Source: JAQTRU01 sp041645555
Lineage (GTDB): Bacteria; Patescibacteriota; Patescibacteriia; Patescibacteriales; JAQTRU01
Assembly: GCA_041645555.1 (NCBI GenBank)
Contig: JBAZPX010000004.1
Coordinates: forward strand, 1 to 64,000
Direction of reading: 5' to 3'
DNA: 64,000 nucleotides
Part shown: positions 33,703 through 41,032 of the stretch, in pieces
Numbering within the stretch: position 1 is the first letter of the stretch
Layout: each line of letters opens with the position of its first letter
The notes under the pieces: model-generated
Databases searched by the model: none
What the model saw: the letters and a program-made list of their open reading frames with translations, nothing else
What the model was told of the DNA's origin: nothing
Program-made: the position numbers and the translations under genes

Positions 33703-34293
33703 ATGATAATCTCTATCAGCGGCACCTCGGGTTCGGGCAAAAGCACAGTCGCTAAAAAATTGGCAAAAAAATTAAAGTGGTCCCGTTATTATATGGGGGG
33801 TATGAGAAGAGAATTGGCAAAAAAACGAGGTCTGACTTTGGCCGAATATAATAAACTTGGGGAAAAAGACCCAGTGACTGATTTAGAAGTAGATAAATAC
33901 CAAAAAAAATTAGGAGAGACTAAGGATAATTTTGTTATTGAGGGCCGAACTTCCTGGTATTTTATCCCCCATTCCTTAAAAATTTATCTTGACGTGGGCG
34001 AAAAAGTTGCCGCGGAGCGCATTTTTAAAGAACTAAAAGGCAAGCATAGCCGGAACGAAGATAAAAATTTAGAAACCGTGGCTCAGGTTTTAAAGAGCCA
34101 ACGGGCGAGAAAAAAAAGTGATAAAAAACGGTACATGAAATATTATAAAATTGATGTCTATGATAAAAAAAATTATGATTTTATTTTAGATACGACCAAG
34201 TTAAACAAAAATCAGGTTTTTGCTAAAGTTTACGGTTTTATTAAATCCAAGCCAAATCTTGACCCCACTCCGCCTCACTGTTGCTCGGCTTAG
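33703..34293 (+). CDS. cmk: Cytidylate-kinase-like P-loop kinase
   Basis: Nucleoside-monophosphate kinase of the archaeal-type CMK family, expected to phosphorylate CMP/dCMP. Walker A is ISGTSGSGKSTVAKKLAKKL (residues about 5-24). Conserved MGGMRRELAKKRGLTLAEYN, FVIEGRTSWYFIP and the late YKIDVYDKKNYDFILDT follow. The length is 196 residues. The last residues (NLDPTPPHCCSA) come from a dispersed repeat beginning CTTGACCCCACTCCG, which supplies the stop. The gene is divergent from smc. Confidence 0.85.
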   Translation: MIISISGTSGSGKSTVAKKLAKKLKWSRYYMGGMRRELAKKRGLTLAEYNKLGEKDPVTDLEVDKYQKKLGETKDNFVIEGRTSWYFIPHSLKIYLDVGEKVAAERIFKELKGKHSRNEDKNLETVAQVLKSQRARKKSDKKRYMKYYKIDVYDKKNYDFILDTTKLNKNQVFAKVYGFIKSKPNLDPTPPHCCSA

Positions 34294-34372
34294 AGGGGCG
34301 AGAAGAAGCGGCATGGAATCTGAATTTTAAAAACAGGCTATTCGCGTGCGACCGAGCGGTATTTCGAACGCC

Positions 34373-34401
34373 TTGACAAAAGATAATTTTTATTATAGGA
34401 T
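34373..34401 (+). promoter_or_regulatory. Promoter of rplS
   Basis: TTGACA (34373-34378), 17-nt spacer, TAGGAT (34396-34401). A small hairpin CTCGCC / GGCGAT-like lies in the leader at 34427-34447, just before the start. Confidence 0.65.
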
Positions 34402-34461
34402 TAGACAAGAATTAAGAATTAAAAATCTCGCCTTAAGCGGCGATATTTATTTTAAAAATAT

Positions 34462-34800
34462 ATGAGCGAAGAAAAAAAGAAAATTCCGGAAATAAAACCC
34501 GGCATGACGGTTCGCATTTTCCAAAAAATCAAAGAGCAAAATATTAAGGGCGAAGAAAAAGAAAGAACCCAATATTTTGAAGGCATTATTATCGCCAAAA
34601 AGCACGGGAAGGAAAAAGGCGGAACCATAACGGTTAGGAAAGTTTCTGACGGAGTGGGCGTGGAAAAAATATTTCCGCTCAACCTTCCAACTATAGAAAA
34701 AATCGAGATTAAAAAACAGGAAAAGGTAAAGCGGGCCAAACTCTATTTCTTAAGAAAAGGATATAAGAAGAAACTCAAAGAGGTAAAAATTTCTCAATAA
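34462..34800 (+). CDS. rplS: 50S ribosomal protein L19
   Basis: Large-subunit protein at the 30S-50S interface. The family features are clear: PEIKPGMTVRIFQKIKE, RTQYFEGIIIAKKHG, TITVRKVSDGVGVEKIFPL and RAKLYFLR. The length of 112 residues is normal. It is followed by a tRNA cluster. Confidence 0.97.
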   Translation: MSEEKKKIPEIKPGMTVRIFQKIKEQNIKGEEKERTQYFEGIIIAKKHGKEKGGTITVRKVSDGVGVEKIFPLNLPTIEKIEIKKQEKVKRAKLYFLRKGYKKKLKEVKISQ

Positions 34801-34822
34801 CTCCAAAATCGCCATAGATTTG

Positions 34823-34906
34823 GGGCGGATGGCGGAACTGGTAGACGCGCAAGCTTGAGGGGCTTGTGGCCGAAAGGTCGTGGAGGTTCAAGTCCTCTTC
34901 CGCCCA
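34823..34906 (+). tRNA. tRNA-Leu(GAG)
   Basis: Acceptor GGGCGGA pairs with TCCGCCC. Anticodon loop TTGAGGG gives GAG. A long variable arm and GGTTCAAGTCC T-arm are present, and CCA is not fully encoded. Confidence 0.94.
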
Positions 34907-35080
34907 CCGCTGAGATTTTAAATTTTCGATTTCAGATTGCCGATTTAATTTTCTAAATAACTGGTTCTAAAATTATTGGCACACAGCGAAACAACTTCTC
35001 ACTAAGCTAAAATAAAAATTCAGTTTAACAGGCATAAATTGATACTTGCAAATCGTTAATCGCCAATCGCGAATCGGCAC

Positions 35081-35265
35081 GGGCGCATAGCTTCCTCCTT
35101 CGTCCCGCCAAAGGCGGGACTTCGGACGGACAAGCAGTTGGCCCGCCTCGCCGAGCTGAAGCTCGGCTTCAGCGAGGCGGGTTAGAGCATCTCGTTTACA
35201 CCGAGAGGGCCCTGGGTTCGTCGGGTCATCCGACCCGACGCCCAGCCGGATGACTGGGCGAATCC
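35081..35265 (+). pseudogene. tRNA-Val duplicate broken by three palindromic inserts
   Basis: Fragments of the intact tRNA-Val appear in order: GGGCGCATAGCT, then CAGTTGG, then the block from TTAGAGCATCTCG to GGGTTCG, then AATCC. They are split by a 42-bp insert (35093-35134), a 40-bp insert (35142-35181) and a 40-bp insert (35221-35260). Each insert is palindromic: GTCCCGCC/GGCGGGAC; CCCGCCTCGC/GCGAGGCGGG; and a double hairpin TCGGGTC/GACCCGA plus CGCCCAG/CTGGGCG. The acceptor 3' half is degraded, so the gene cannot make a tRNA. Confidence 0.85.
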
Positions 35266-35309
35266 GCCGTAATAATTTATTAAATAGTTAAAAAAATTAA
35301 TCATAAGTT

Positions 35310-35383
35310 GGGCGCATAGCTCAGTTGGTTAGAGCATCTCGTTTACACCGAGAGGGCCCTGGGTTCGAATCCTAGTGCGCCCA
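35310..35383 (+). tRNA. tRNA-Val(TAC)
   Basis: Acceptor GGGCGCA pairs with TGCGCCC, anticodon loop TTTACAC gives TAC, and the T-arm contains GGGTTCGAATCC. Discriminator A, no encoded CCA. The intact partner of the broken copy at 35081-35265. Confidence 0.95.
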
Positions 35384-35386
35384 CAT

Positions 35387-35421
35387 AAAAAACAGCTCCG
35401 AGCGCTCGGGGTTGTTTTTTT
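35387..35421 (+). terminator. Terminator after tRNA-Val
   Basis: Stem AAAACAGCTCCGAG / CTCGGGGTTGTTTT with a run of T residues, 3 bp past the tRNA end. Confidence 0.8.
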
Positions 35422-35459
35422 ATCTTTATTTTTTGAAGAAAATAAACTACAATTAAACT

Positions 35460-35942
35460 ATGAAGAAAATAATAACCAATTCGGAAAAAAAAACTTTGGC
35501 CTTGGCTAAAAAATACGCCAAAACTTTAAAAAGCGGGACAATACTGGGCTTAATCGGAAATTTAGGCGCGGGTAAAACCGTTTTTATTAAAGGCCTAGCC
35601 CAAGGTTTGGGGCTTAAAAAAAATATTACCAGCCCGACTTTTGTAATAATGAAGGTTTACCCTATTAAATCGCGCTCAACGCGAATTTTGCCAAAGGCAA
35701 AATTATTTGACGGGGCATACCCCATTAAAAAGGGAAAAATTAAAAACCTTGTCCATATTGACGCTTACCGCCTTAAATCGGCCGGGGATTTAATCGCTAT
35801 CGGCGCGGGAGAGTACTTTAACCGGACCGGGACCTTAACCGTAATTGAATGGGCGGACAAGATTAAAAAAGTCTTGCCAAAAAGGACAAAATACGTTAAG
35901 ATAAAAATCTTAGAAGGTAATAAAAGGGAAATTAAATATTAA
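35460..35942 (+). CDS. tsaE: tRNA threonylcarbamoyladenosine biosynthesis protein TsaE
   Basis: P-loop ATPase that works with TsaB/TsaD to make t6A37 in ANN-decoding tRNAs. Walker A is GNLGAGKT (33-40), the SPTFVIMK segment is conserved, and VHIDAYRL and VIEWADKI give the Walker B-like part. Residues 67-90 (YPIK to YPIK) contain a 20-residue insert relative to the family, encoded by a hairpin-rich 60-bp unit bounded by TACCCTATTAAA and TACCCCATTAAA. The open frame is kept. Stop and next start are 2 bp apart, so it is co-translated with the following gene. Confidence 0.93.
   Translation: MKKIITNSEKKTLALAKKYAKTLKSGTILGLIGNLGAGKTVFIKGLAQGLGLKKNITSPTFVIMKVYPIKSRSTRILPKAKLFDGAYPIKKGKIKNLVHIDAYRLKSAGDLIAIGAGEYFNRTGTLTVIEWADKIKKVLPKRTKYVKIKILEGNKREIKY
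35658..35729. repeat. 60-bp in-frame insert in tsaE with 12-bp direct repeats
   Basis: Direct repeats TACCCTATTAAA (35658-35669) and TACCCCATTAAA (35718-35729) lie exactly 60 bp apart. They enclose hairpins CGCGctcaaCGCG and AATTTTGCC/GGCAAAATT. This looks like an insertion with target duplication that stayed in frame. Confidence 0.75.
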
Positions 35943-35944
35943 TT

Positions 35945-36796
35945 ATGTTCAGAGAAAATTTTTTAGCCCAACTTAACGAAGACGAACAATTAACAGCCGC
36001 CGAAGATAAAGTTTGCGATGAAATGAGAAGAGTTAAAGAACCGAGCCTTAAAGAAAAAGATTTTGAAGGGATTTATTCAAAGACGGAAGTAGAAAGAGAC
36101 CTTGAATTAACCCAGAAATTAGAAAAGGGGCATGTTCTCCGCACGGAAAGAGGGGAAATATTGGAAAAAGTTTTACGACGGGAAATTTATAATTCCTGCT
36201 GGTTTGGCGACAACTGCGAAACGGTCCAGACTACAAAGTTTGATGATTATGTTAACCATACGGATTTCGTAATTGAGTTGGACACTGACGACAGGATTAA
36301 ACTGGCGGTTGACACTACCGTGACTAATGATACGGAGGTAATAGAAAAAAAAGTTATAAAAATAAAAAATGAGCTTGATAGAAAAATAGGAACAACTATT
36401 AAATACTTCCAATCTAATTTAACCTGGGAAGATAATCCGGAGAAAGGCGAAATTAAGGATATCCCTAGCGTTATCATCGCTTTTGATTATGAGAATTTAC
36501 AAAAAATGTGTGAAATCATGGCTGGTCCCGGCGGGAAAGAAAAATTAGGAAGAACATCACTCCAAATATATATTTTAGAAGACGTAATCAACCAGCTTGA
36601 AATCCAGGGAGAATACTTGGAAAAAAATATAAAAGGCGGAAGCGACACAAATATCTATAAAAATATCAAAAGAGCAGAGGAATATTTGAGAGAAATTCTT
36701 GAGAGTAAAAGAGAATCAGCTGAAATCGAAAATAAGGGAAACGTCAGAAACGAGTCTATCTCGGCAAGGGAAAAAATTACCCTTTTGGCCGCATAA
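35945..36796 (+). CDS. Unrecognised protein, possibly PD-(D/E)xK-like
   Basis: Protein of 283 residues, soluble and acidic, with no family I can name. A central segment reads DDYVNHTDFVIELDTDD followed by IKLAVDTTVTND and IEKKVIKIKNEL. This E/D..VDxT..K pattern is suggestive of a PD-(D/E)xK-type nuclease core but is not proof. It starts 2 bp after the tsaE stop, so it is probably translated from the same mRNA. A bidirectional terminator follows at 36797-36833. Confidence 0.65.
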   Translation: MFRENFLAQLNEDEQLTAAEDKVCDEMRRVKEPSLKEKDFEGIYSKTEVERDLELTQKLEKGHVLRTERGEILEKVLRREIYNSCWFGDNCETVQTTKFDDYVNHTDFVIELDTDDRIKLAVDTTVTNDTEVIEKKVIKIKNELDRKIGTTIKYFQSNLTWEDNPEKGEIKDIPSVIIAFDYENLQKMCEIMAGPGGKEKLGRTSLQIYILEDVINQLEIQGEYLEKNIKGGSDTNIYKNIKRAEEYLREILESKRESAEIENKGNVRNESISAREKITLLAA

Positions 36797-36833
36797 TAAA
36801 AACCCCTGCTTCTTGGTGAAAACAGGAGTTTCT
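36797..36833. terminator. Bidirectional terminator between the tsaE operon and lspA
   Basis: Stem AAAACCCCTG / CAGGAGTTT with A/T tracts on both sides. It ends the plus-strand tsaE unit and, read from the other side, lies 3 bp past the frame-shifted lspA extension. Confidence 0.75.
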
Positions 36834-36836
36834 CTT

Positions 36837-37035
36837 TATCCTTCCTCCTTTTGGGCCGGAGGAATTAACACTTTTTTAAAAATTCTGCCCACACCCAAGG
36901 GCCTAGGTTCATCTCTCCTGGTTTCTTTACCGGGCGGTAAATCCCCAGGTCCAGTTTCGGGGGGTTTTTTTTTAATTTTTTCTTCCAACCTTCCCTCCCT
37001 TGCAAAGGACGAATATTTTAATTTCTCTTTTTATA
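36837..37035 (-). pseudogene. Out-of-frame C-terminal extension of lspA
   Basis: Right after the lspA stop, the -1 frame stays open for about 65 codons. It encodes a hydrophilic tail (KLKYSSFAREGRLEEKIKKK, then PPETGPGDLPPGKETRRDEP, then LGVGRIFKKVLIPPAQKEEG) ending 3 bp before a terminator. It has no start codon of its own. The run TATAAAAAGAG at the junction is a plausible indel site. Either lspA has suffered a frameshift, the assembly has a one-base error, or ribosomes slip here. Confidence 0.5.
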
Positions 37036-37473
37036 AAAAATTAAGGCTAGTCCCAAAACTCCGCCCACTATCATCGCATCTGCAATATTAAAGACCGTAA
37101 AATATTTCAGGTCTAAATAATCAACCACAAATCCATACCTTAAACGATCTAGCATATTACTTATAGCACCAAATATAATAAATGTCAAGAGGGCGACCTT
37201 ACCCCACTCCTGCCTTTGCCCTAAAAACAGCAGTTCATACAGCAAAAAAATGATTATCAGGATAATCAGAATATTCAAAAAAATTCCGGAAAGGGGCAGG
37301 GAAAAGGCGATATTATAATTAGGGATAAAATTAAATTTAAAAAAATCTCCGGCAATTGAAATAGATTTATCAAAATAACCGCCATAAGCTAAAAATTTAA
37401 AAAACCGGTCTAAGATAACAAAAAACATGGCCAATAAAATCCAGGAAGCCATGTTTTTTTTGTATTTTAACAT
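37018..37473 (-). CDS. lspA: Lipoprotein signal peptidase (SPase II)
   Basis: Aspartic membrane protease that cleaves prolipoprotein signal peptides; several lipoproteins in this window are likely substrates. Four predicted helices. The catalytic motifs are GAISNMLDRLRYGFVVDYLD and FNIADAMIVGGV. The start MLKYKKNMASW lies 12 bp after the dksA-like stop. The frame upstream of it overlaps that gene. The protein ends YKKRN, but a likely continuation exists in the -1 frame (see 36837-37035). Confidence 0.93.
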   Translation of the reverse strand: MLKYKKNMASWILLAMFFVILDRFFKFLAYGGYFDKSISIAGDFFKFNFIPNYNIAFSLPLSGIFLNILIILIIIFLLYELLFLGQRQEWGKVALLTFIIFGAISNMLDRLRYGFVVDYLDLKYFTVFNIADAMIVGGVLGLALIFYKKRN

Positions 37474-37484
37474 AAAAGCAAAAT

Positions 37485-37886
37485 TTAACTGTTTTGCAGT
37501 TTGGTTTTGCATTCCACGCAAGCGCTCGCTACCGGCCGGGCCAGCATTCTCTTTTTGCCAATCGGATTTTTACAATACTTGCAGATGCCGTAAGTGCCTT
37601 TTTCTATTCTGTCTAAGGAATTTTCAATATCGCGCAAAGTATTTTCCAAAACTTTTTCCGTGGCTAAATTAGTGGTATATTCACCGATTTCCTGCGCGTT
37701 CTCATCCGGTTTTTCGCCGTAATCGGGAAATAAGGCTTTATGCTCATCTTTATCATGCTTATCTTTGCCGGTTATATCTCCCAAATCCTCTAATATCTGC
37801 CTTTTTCTGGTTAGCAAATCCTTTCTTATCCCCTCAAGGGTCTTTTTATCTATGTCATTATCTCCTTGTTTTTTCACCGCTGTCAT
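37485..37886 (-). CDS. TraR/DksA-type zinc-finger protein
   Basis: Protein of 133 residues. A helical coiled-coil part (about 1-85) leads to the C4 zinc finger CKYCKNPIGKKRM...CVECK near the C-terminus. Such proteins bind RNA polymerase through the secondary channel and tune transcription with ppGpp. The coiled-coil tip residues of DksA are not clearly preserved, so the exact role is uncertain. Next gene downstream is lspA. Confidence 0.88.
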   Translation of the reverse strand: MTAVKKQGDNDIDKKTLEGIRKDLLTRKRQILEDLGDITGKDKHDKDEHKALFPDYGEKPDENAQEIGEYTTNLATEKVLENTLRDIENSLDRIEKGTYGICKYCKNPIGKKRMLARPVASACVECKTKLQNS

Positions 37887-38083
37887 ATGTTTGCTTTCGG
37901 TTCGACTGCTCTAGTCTTGAACCGCTCTAAATTAAAATAAAAACCAATAATATATTGGTCAATTTGACTAACTCCAGTATACCTCAAATCCAATTTTTTG
38001 GCAAGGGTTTTTGCCAAAATAAACTCCGCCCAAGTTTCCTGTAGAAGCAAGACTTTATACGGGATGGACGGGACTTAAAAAAC

Positions 38084-38785
38084 CTATTTTGGCAATTTTG
38101 AAAAGAGGGGCCGGTACATATCCTCTTGAATATCAATATGCAGTTCCTGGCGGTTAATTTTATCGCAAAATTCAATCGGCGCCTTTTCAATAATTGCCAA
38201 GGGTTGCTGTTCGTCCCCTTCGCCCATTACGAAAACGGCAGCCGTGGCCAGACTGTCAGCGACATCGGTGCGGGAAAATTTAAATTTTCTCCCGAAAATA
38301 TCAGGTGTGCCGCGATAGTCTTTAATTCCGCGGAAACCAGCATATCCAAGAGCCACTCCGGTTACACCAGCCCGGAGAGGTATCGTGCGGCTGTCGGTAA
38401 TAAGAACGCCTAGTTGCTTAACGCCGTATTCTTTCTGCAATTTTTTGCGCAAAAGACGGGCGGTATTAAAACTGTCTTTTGGCAAAAGTATGAGTTTGCC
38501 CTTGGCGTTAGATTCGTCAATTCCGGCCGAAGCCATTACCATGCCGTCTTTAATAGTAAGCCAAACATACTTAGTCGGTATGGCCAGCTCGCTTTCGGCG
38601 CGAATCAACTTTTCTTTAGTCTTATTATTTTTTACGACAGCCGTTCGTTTTTCTGCCAAAGCGACAATCTTAGAGGTAACAACAACCACGGACCGCTCCG
38701 GAAGCTTCTTAAAATAAAGCATGATGAAAGTAAAGAGGCCCTCGCCTTCTTGAAAGACACGAGTTTTAATCGGTTTGATAATCAT
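38084..38785 (-). CDS. F420-0:gamma-glutamyl ligase-like protein
   Basis: Protein of 233 residues of the CofE-like family, in which true members add glutamate to F420-0 and relatives use other substrates. Family features include VVVTSKIVALAEKR, the acidic VLITDSRTIPLRAGVTGVALG and GRKFKFSRTDVADSLATAAV. No F420 biosynthesis genes are seen, so another amide-ligase substrate is likely. The start overlaps the stop of the YhhQ-like gene by 4 bp, showing translational coupling. Confidence 0.82.
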   Translation of the reverse strand: MIIKPIKTRVFQEGEGLFTFIMLYFKKLPERSVVVVTSKIVALAEKRTAVVKNNKTKEKLIRAESELAIPTKYVWLTIKDGMVMASAGIDESNAKGKLILLPKDSFNTARLLRKKLQKEYGVKQLGVLITDSRTIPLRAGVTGVALGYAGFRGIKDYRGTPDIFGRKFKFSRTDVADSLATAAVFVMGEGDEQQPLAIIEKAPIEFCDKINRQELHIDIQEDMYRPLFSKLPK

Positions 38786-39453
38786 ATTTTGTTGGTTAAT
38801 AGCGCATGATTTTCTTTATTATGTTCTTGAAGCAAATAAATACCAATATAGCAAAGCGGGGTATAGAGCGCGCCCATCGCTACTTTATAAAGCCACCAGG
38901 AGATAATTATACTGATGAGAGTACGGGTTGAGTACACGCCCGCGAACGCTATGACCATAAAGACTGTCGCATCAAGCAGCTGCGACCAAAGATTGGATAG
39001 AAGCGAGCGCAGCCAGAAATATTTTATTTTTAATTTCTCGCGAAAAAAGAAAAAAGAAAAAACGTCCTGATACCCAGCGATTAGAAACGCCGCGAGCGAA
39101 GCAATGGCCATGCGCACCGAGACGCCAAAAATCTGATTATACCCCTGCCTTGCCCATTCGCCGTCAGCCGACCAGGGCAGAGCCAGCGACAGAAACGAAT
39201 AGGCGATGAACAACGCCGTGCTGATAAACCCGATCTTAACAAATAATTTTGCCGCGGGCCGGCCGTAAACTTCCCCGATAACATCGGTCATAAGAAACAC
39301 AACCGGAAAAGAAAATACCGCGACCGACAGATGGGAGCCGAAGATAAACGGCATTATCTTTAGCCCGAGAGTGTTCGCCGCGAAAAGCGAAGTTAAATAT
39401 ATAGCCAGCGCAATTAGTAATTTTTTGAAAGAATGTTCAGTAAGTTGAATCAT
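38782..39453 (-). CDS. YhhQ/QueT-like queuosine precursor transporter
   Basis: Membrane protein of 223 residues with about six helices of the VUT/DUF165 family. The signature SFPVVFLMTDVIGEVYGRPAAKLFVKIGF is spread over the second and third helices, and FLRSLLSNLWSQLLDATVFM-like sequence follows. The family imports queuosine precursors (preQ0, preQ1 or queuine). In a reduced genome it would scavenge the base for tRNA modification. No tgt gene is visible here. It is coupled to the CofE-like gene. Confidence 0.88.
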   Translation of the reverse strand: MIQLTEHSFKKLLIALAIYLTSLFAANTLGLKIMPFIFGSHLSVAVFSFPVVFLMTDVIGEVYGRPAAKLFVKIGFISTALFIAYSFLSLALPWSADGEWARQGYNQIFGVSVRMAIASLAAFLIAGYQDVFSFFFFREKLKIKYFWLRSLLSNLWSQLLDATVFMVIAFAGVYSTRTLISIIISWWLYKVAMGALYTPLCYIGIYLLQEHNKENHALLTNKI

Positions 39454-39485
39454 AACTATAATTTTTTAAGTTAATAAGACAAACA

Positions 39486-39508
39486 AAAAACCGCCCGATA
39501 GGGCGGGA
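39486..39508 (-). terminator. Hairpin upstream of the yhhQ-like gene
   Basis: Stem ACCGCCC / GGGCGGG with A-rich flanks. Orientation is unclear; it may end a transcript arriving from the tRNA-Asp side. Nothing else is evident in 39510-39660. Confidence 0.4.
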
Positions 39509-39669
39509 GCAAATATAAAAATCAACTCTTGCCCTACCGGTTGAGAAAGACCTTGTAAATAAAACCAGACCAGGTTTTTATTAAATGATTGTAAAGCATA
39601 AAAGTTGAATCACATAAAAAATTTTAGCATGTTTATAATAACCCTGCTTTCGTTCGTCTTTGCGGACTG

Positions 39670-39715
39670 TGTCCGCCGTAGTCGATCCCGCTTGAGCGGG
39701 AGAGGCGAAGGCGGA
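39670..39715. repeat. Nested palindrome abutting the tRNA-Asp 3' end
   Basis: Outer arms TCCGCC / GGCGGA enclose an inner hairpin CCCGC ttga GCGGG. The outer right arm includes the first bases of the tRNA 3' end, so the palindrome joins directly onto the tRNA gene. Confidence 0.65.
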
Positions 39716-39785
39716 GCGGACGGGACTCGGACCCGCGACCTCCTGCGTGACAGGCAGGCGTTCTAACCAACTGAACTACCGCTCC
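39712..39785 (-). tRNA. tRNA-Asp(GTC)
   Basis: Acceptor GGAGCGG pairs with CCGCTCC. Anticodon stem CCTGC/GCAGG with loop CTGTCAC gives GTC. T-arm GGGTCCGAGTCCC, discriminator G, no encoded CCA. Confidence 0.94.
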
Positions 39786-39868
39786 AAAATAAAAATAGTT
39801 TTTCAACTATTAAAAATCCTTAGCTAAACAATAACAAAAAATAAGGTAATAGTCAATATAAGCCAATA

Positions 39869-39900
39869 TAAAAAATCCCGCCAGAATTCAGCGGGATTTC
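39869..39900 (-). terminator. Terminator of the zinc-ribbon-like protein gene
   Basis: Minus-strand stem GAAATCCCGC / GCGGGATTTT with a T-rich tail, 17 bp beyond the stop. Confidence 0.75.
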
Positions 39901-39916
39901 AAAAGACTCTTTTTTA

Positions 39917-40267
39917 CTAATTTGGGATCATGAACTTGCCACAACGGCACTTTACTAATTTCCTCTCTCCCATGCCATCAATATCAACGGTGATTGTGGG
40001 ATTCGGAGAATGTCCACAATACCAGCATTGGCCGTCGTAATCTCTGGCATAAGACAGGCCGCAAAATTCTGAATAGCTTATTCTTGGTTTCTCCGGCGCT
40101 TTTGGCTTTGCTGGTTCCTTTTTCCGGAAAAAGGAAAGCGGAATCGGCGTGGTTGAACCGATTGGAAAAAATTTTTCGCCGCACACATAGCCGAAACGGC
40201 GGCCACCGTCTTTTGGCATCTTACCATTGTGCGTAATTACTATGATCTGCGCTCCAGCGTCTGACAT
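39917..40267 (-). CDS. Small protein with a putative C-terminal zinc ribbon
   Basis: Protein of 116 residues, unrecognised. The N-terminus (MSDAGAQIIVITHNGKMPKD) is followed by a Lys/Pro-rich linker. The C-terminal part has CWYCGHSPN and VKCRCGKFMIPN, a four-Cys pattern that could bind zinc. It is a single-gene unit with a good promoter (40312-40340) and terminator. A run of nine G residues lies 4 nt before ATG in the place of a Shine-Dalgarno. Confidence 0.65.
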   Translation of the reverse strand: MSDAGAQIIVITHNGKMPKDGGRRFGYVCGEKFFPIGSTTPIPLSFFRKKEPAKPKAPEKPRISYSEFCGLSYARDYDGQCWYCGHSPNPTITVDIDGMGERKLVKCRCGKFMIPN

Positions 40268-40311
40268 GCTACCCCCCCCCTGTTTAAGAGAAAAATGAAC
40301 AATTTTTCTTT

Positions 40312-40340
40312 ACCTTAAACCATTATTTTTAAAATGTCAA
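40312..40340 (-). promoter_or_regulatory. Promoter of the zinc-ribbon-like gene
   Basis: Minus-strand TTGACA (40340-40335), 17-nt spacer, TAAGGT (40317-40312). Confidence 0.65.
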
Positions 40341-40358
40341 CTGAAAAATAATTTTCCC

Positions 40359-40387
40359 TTGACCTTTCTTCTGGATTATGTTAATTT
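40359..40387 (+). promoter_or_regulatory. Candidate promoter of rpsO
   Basis: TTGACC (40359-40364), 17-nt spacer, TAATTT (40382-40387), about 80 bp upstream of rpsO and divergent from the promoter at 40312-40340. Confidence 0.5.
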
Positions 40388-40468
40388 TATAATATTCTAA
40401 TAACTTAATATCTAATGACCTTTTCTTGGATATGGCTTGGCGCCCATTTCTCGGATAAGGCAAAAACT

Positions 40469-40858
40469 ATGCTTACCAGAAAAGACAAGCAAAAAATCAT
40501 CGCTAAATTCAGAACCCATGATAATGACACGGGTTCGCCCCAGGTCCAGATTGCAATTTTAACTGAAGAAATTAAGCAACTGACCGAACATTTAAAAAAC
40601 CATAAGCATGACCATTCTTCCCGGCGCGGACTTTTAAAGAAGGTCGGGGAAAGAAGAAGATTATTAAAATATCTGCAGAAGGAAGATGAAAAATCTTTTA
40701 AGGATTTAACAGGCCGGCTTAAATTAAAAATCGCCAAAAGAATGCAGGAAGAGGAAGACGAAAGAATAAGGATAGAAGAAGAACTGAATAAAAAAGATGA
40801 AATAAAAGTAGAGGAAGAAGAAGCGGTTGAGCCGGCTAAAGAAGACGAAGAAGAATAA
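40469..40858 (+). CDS. rpsO: 30S ribosomal protein S15, C-terminally extended
   Basis: Small-subunit protein that binds 16S rRNA and h44. The start is MLTRKDKQ; the longer frame to the left lacks family similarity. The S15 core shows FRTHDNDTGSPQVQIAILT, HLKNHKHDHSSRRGLL and RRRLLKYLQKED. An acidic Lys/Glu tail of about 40 residues follows. rpsO upstream of pnp is the classic bacterial order, here separated by the NYN gene. Confidence 0.95.
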   Translation: MLTRKDKQKIIAKFRTHDNDTGSPQVQIAILTEEIKQLTEHLKNHKHDHSSRRGLLKKVGERRRLLKYLQKEDEKSFKDLTGRLKLKIAKRMQEEEDERIRIEEELNKKDEIKVEEEEAVEPAKEDEEE

Positions 40859-40935
40859 TTCTAGGAAATCCCGTTTTTTCAGATTATTAACCTAATATCT
40901 AATAAGAAGTTACACGGTTCGCCAAATTTTAATTC

Positions 40936-41031
40936 CCACAAATCAACAAATCTTTTCACAAATTTACAAATACGCTATAAAACGTTTCTACAAAAATTTG
41001 TAAATTTGTAATAAATTCGTAATTTGTAAAG
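40936..41031. repeat. TACAAATTACGAATTT palindromic repeat, copy 2
   Basis: Same architecture as 28489-28587. It ends 1 bp before the NYN gene start codon and so forms its 5' untranslated region. Confidence 0.8.
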
Positions 41032-41032
41032 T

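Noticed and set aside
37018..37040. Programmed -1 frameshift in lspA
   Set aside because: The site TATAAAAAG does not match the X-XXY-YYZ rule in frame and no downstream stimulatory structure is evident; a mutation or assembly error is simpler.
36699..37091. Plus-strand frame of 130 residues overlapping the end of the unknown gene
   Set aside because: It runs through a terminator and is antisense to the better supported lspA extension.
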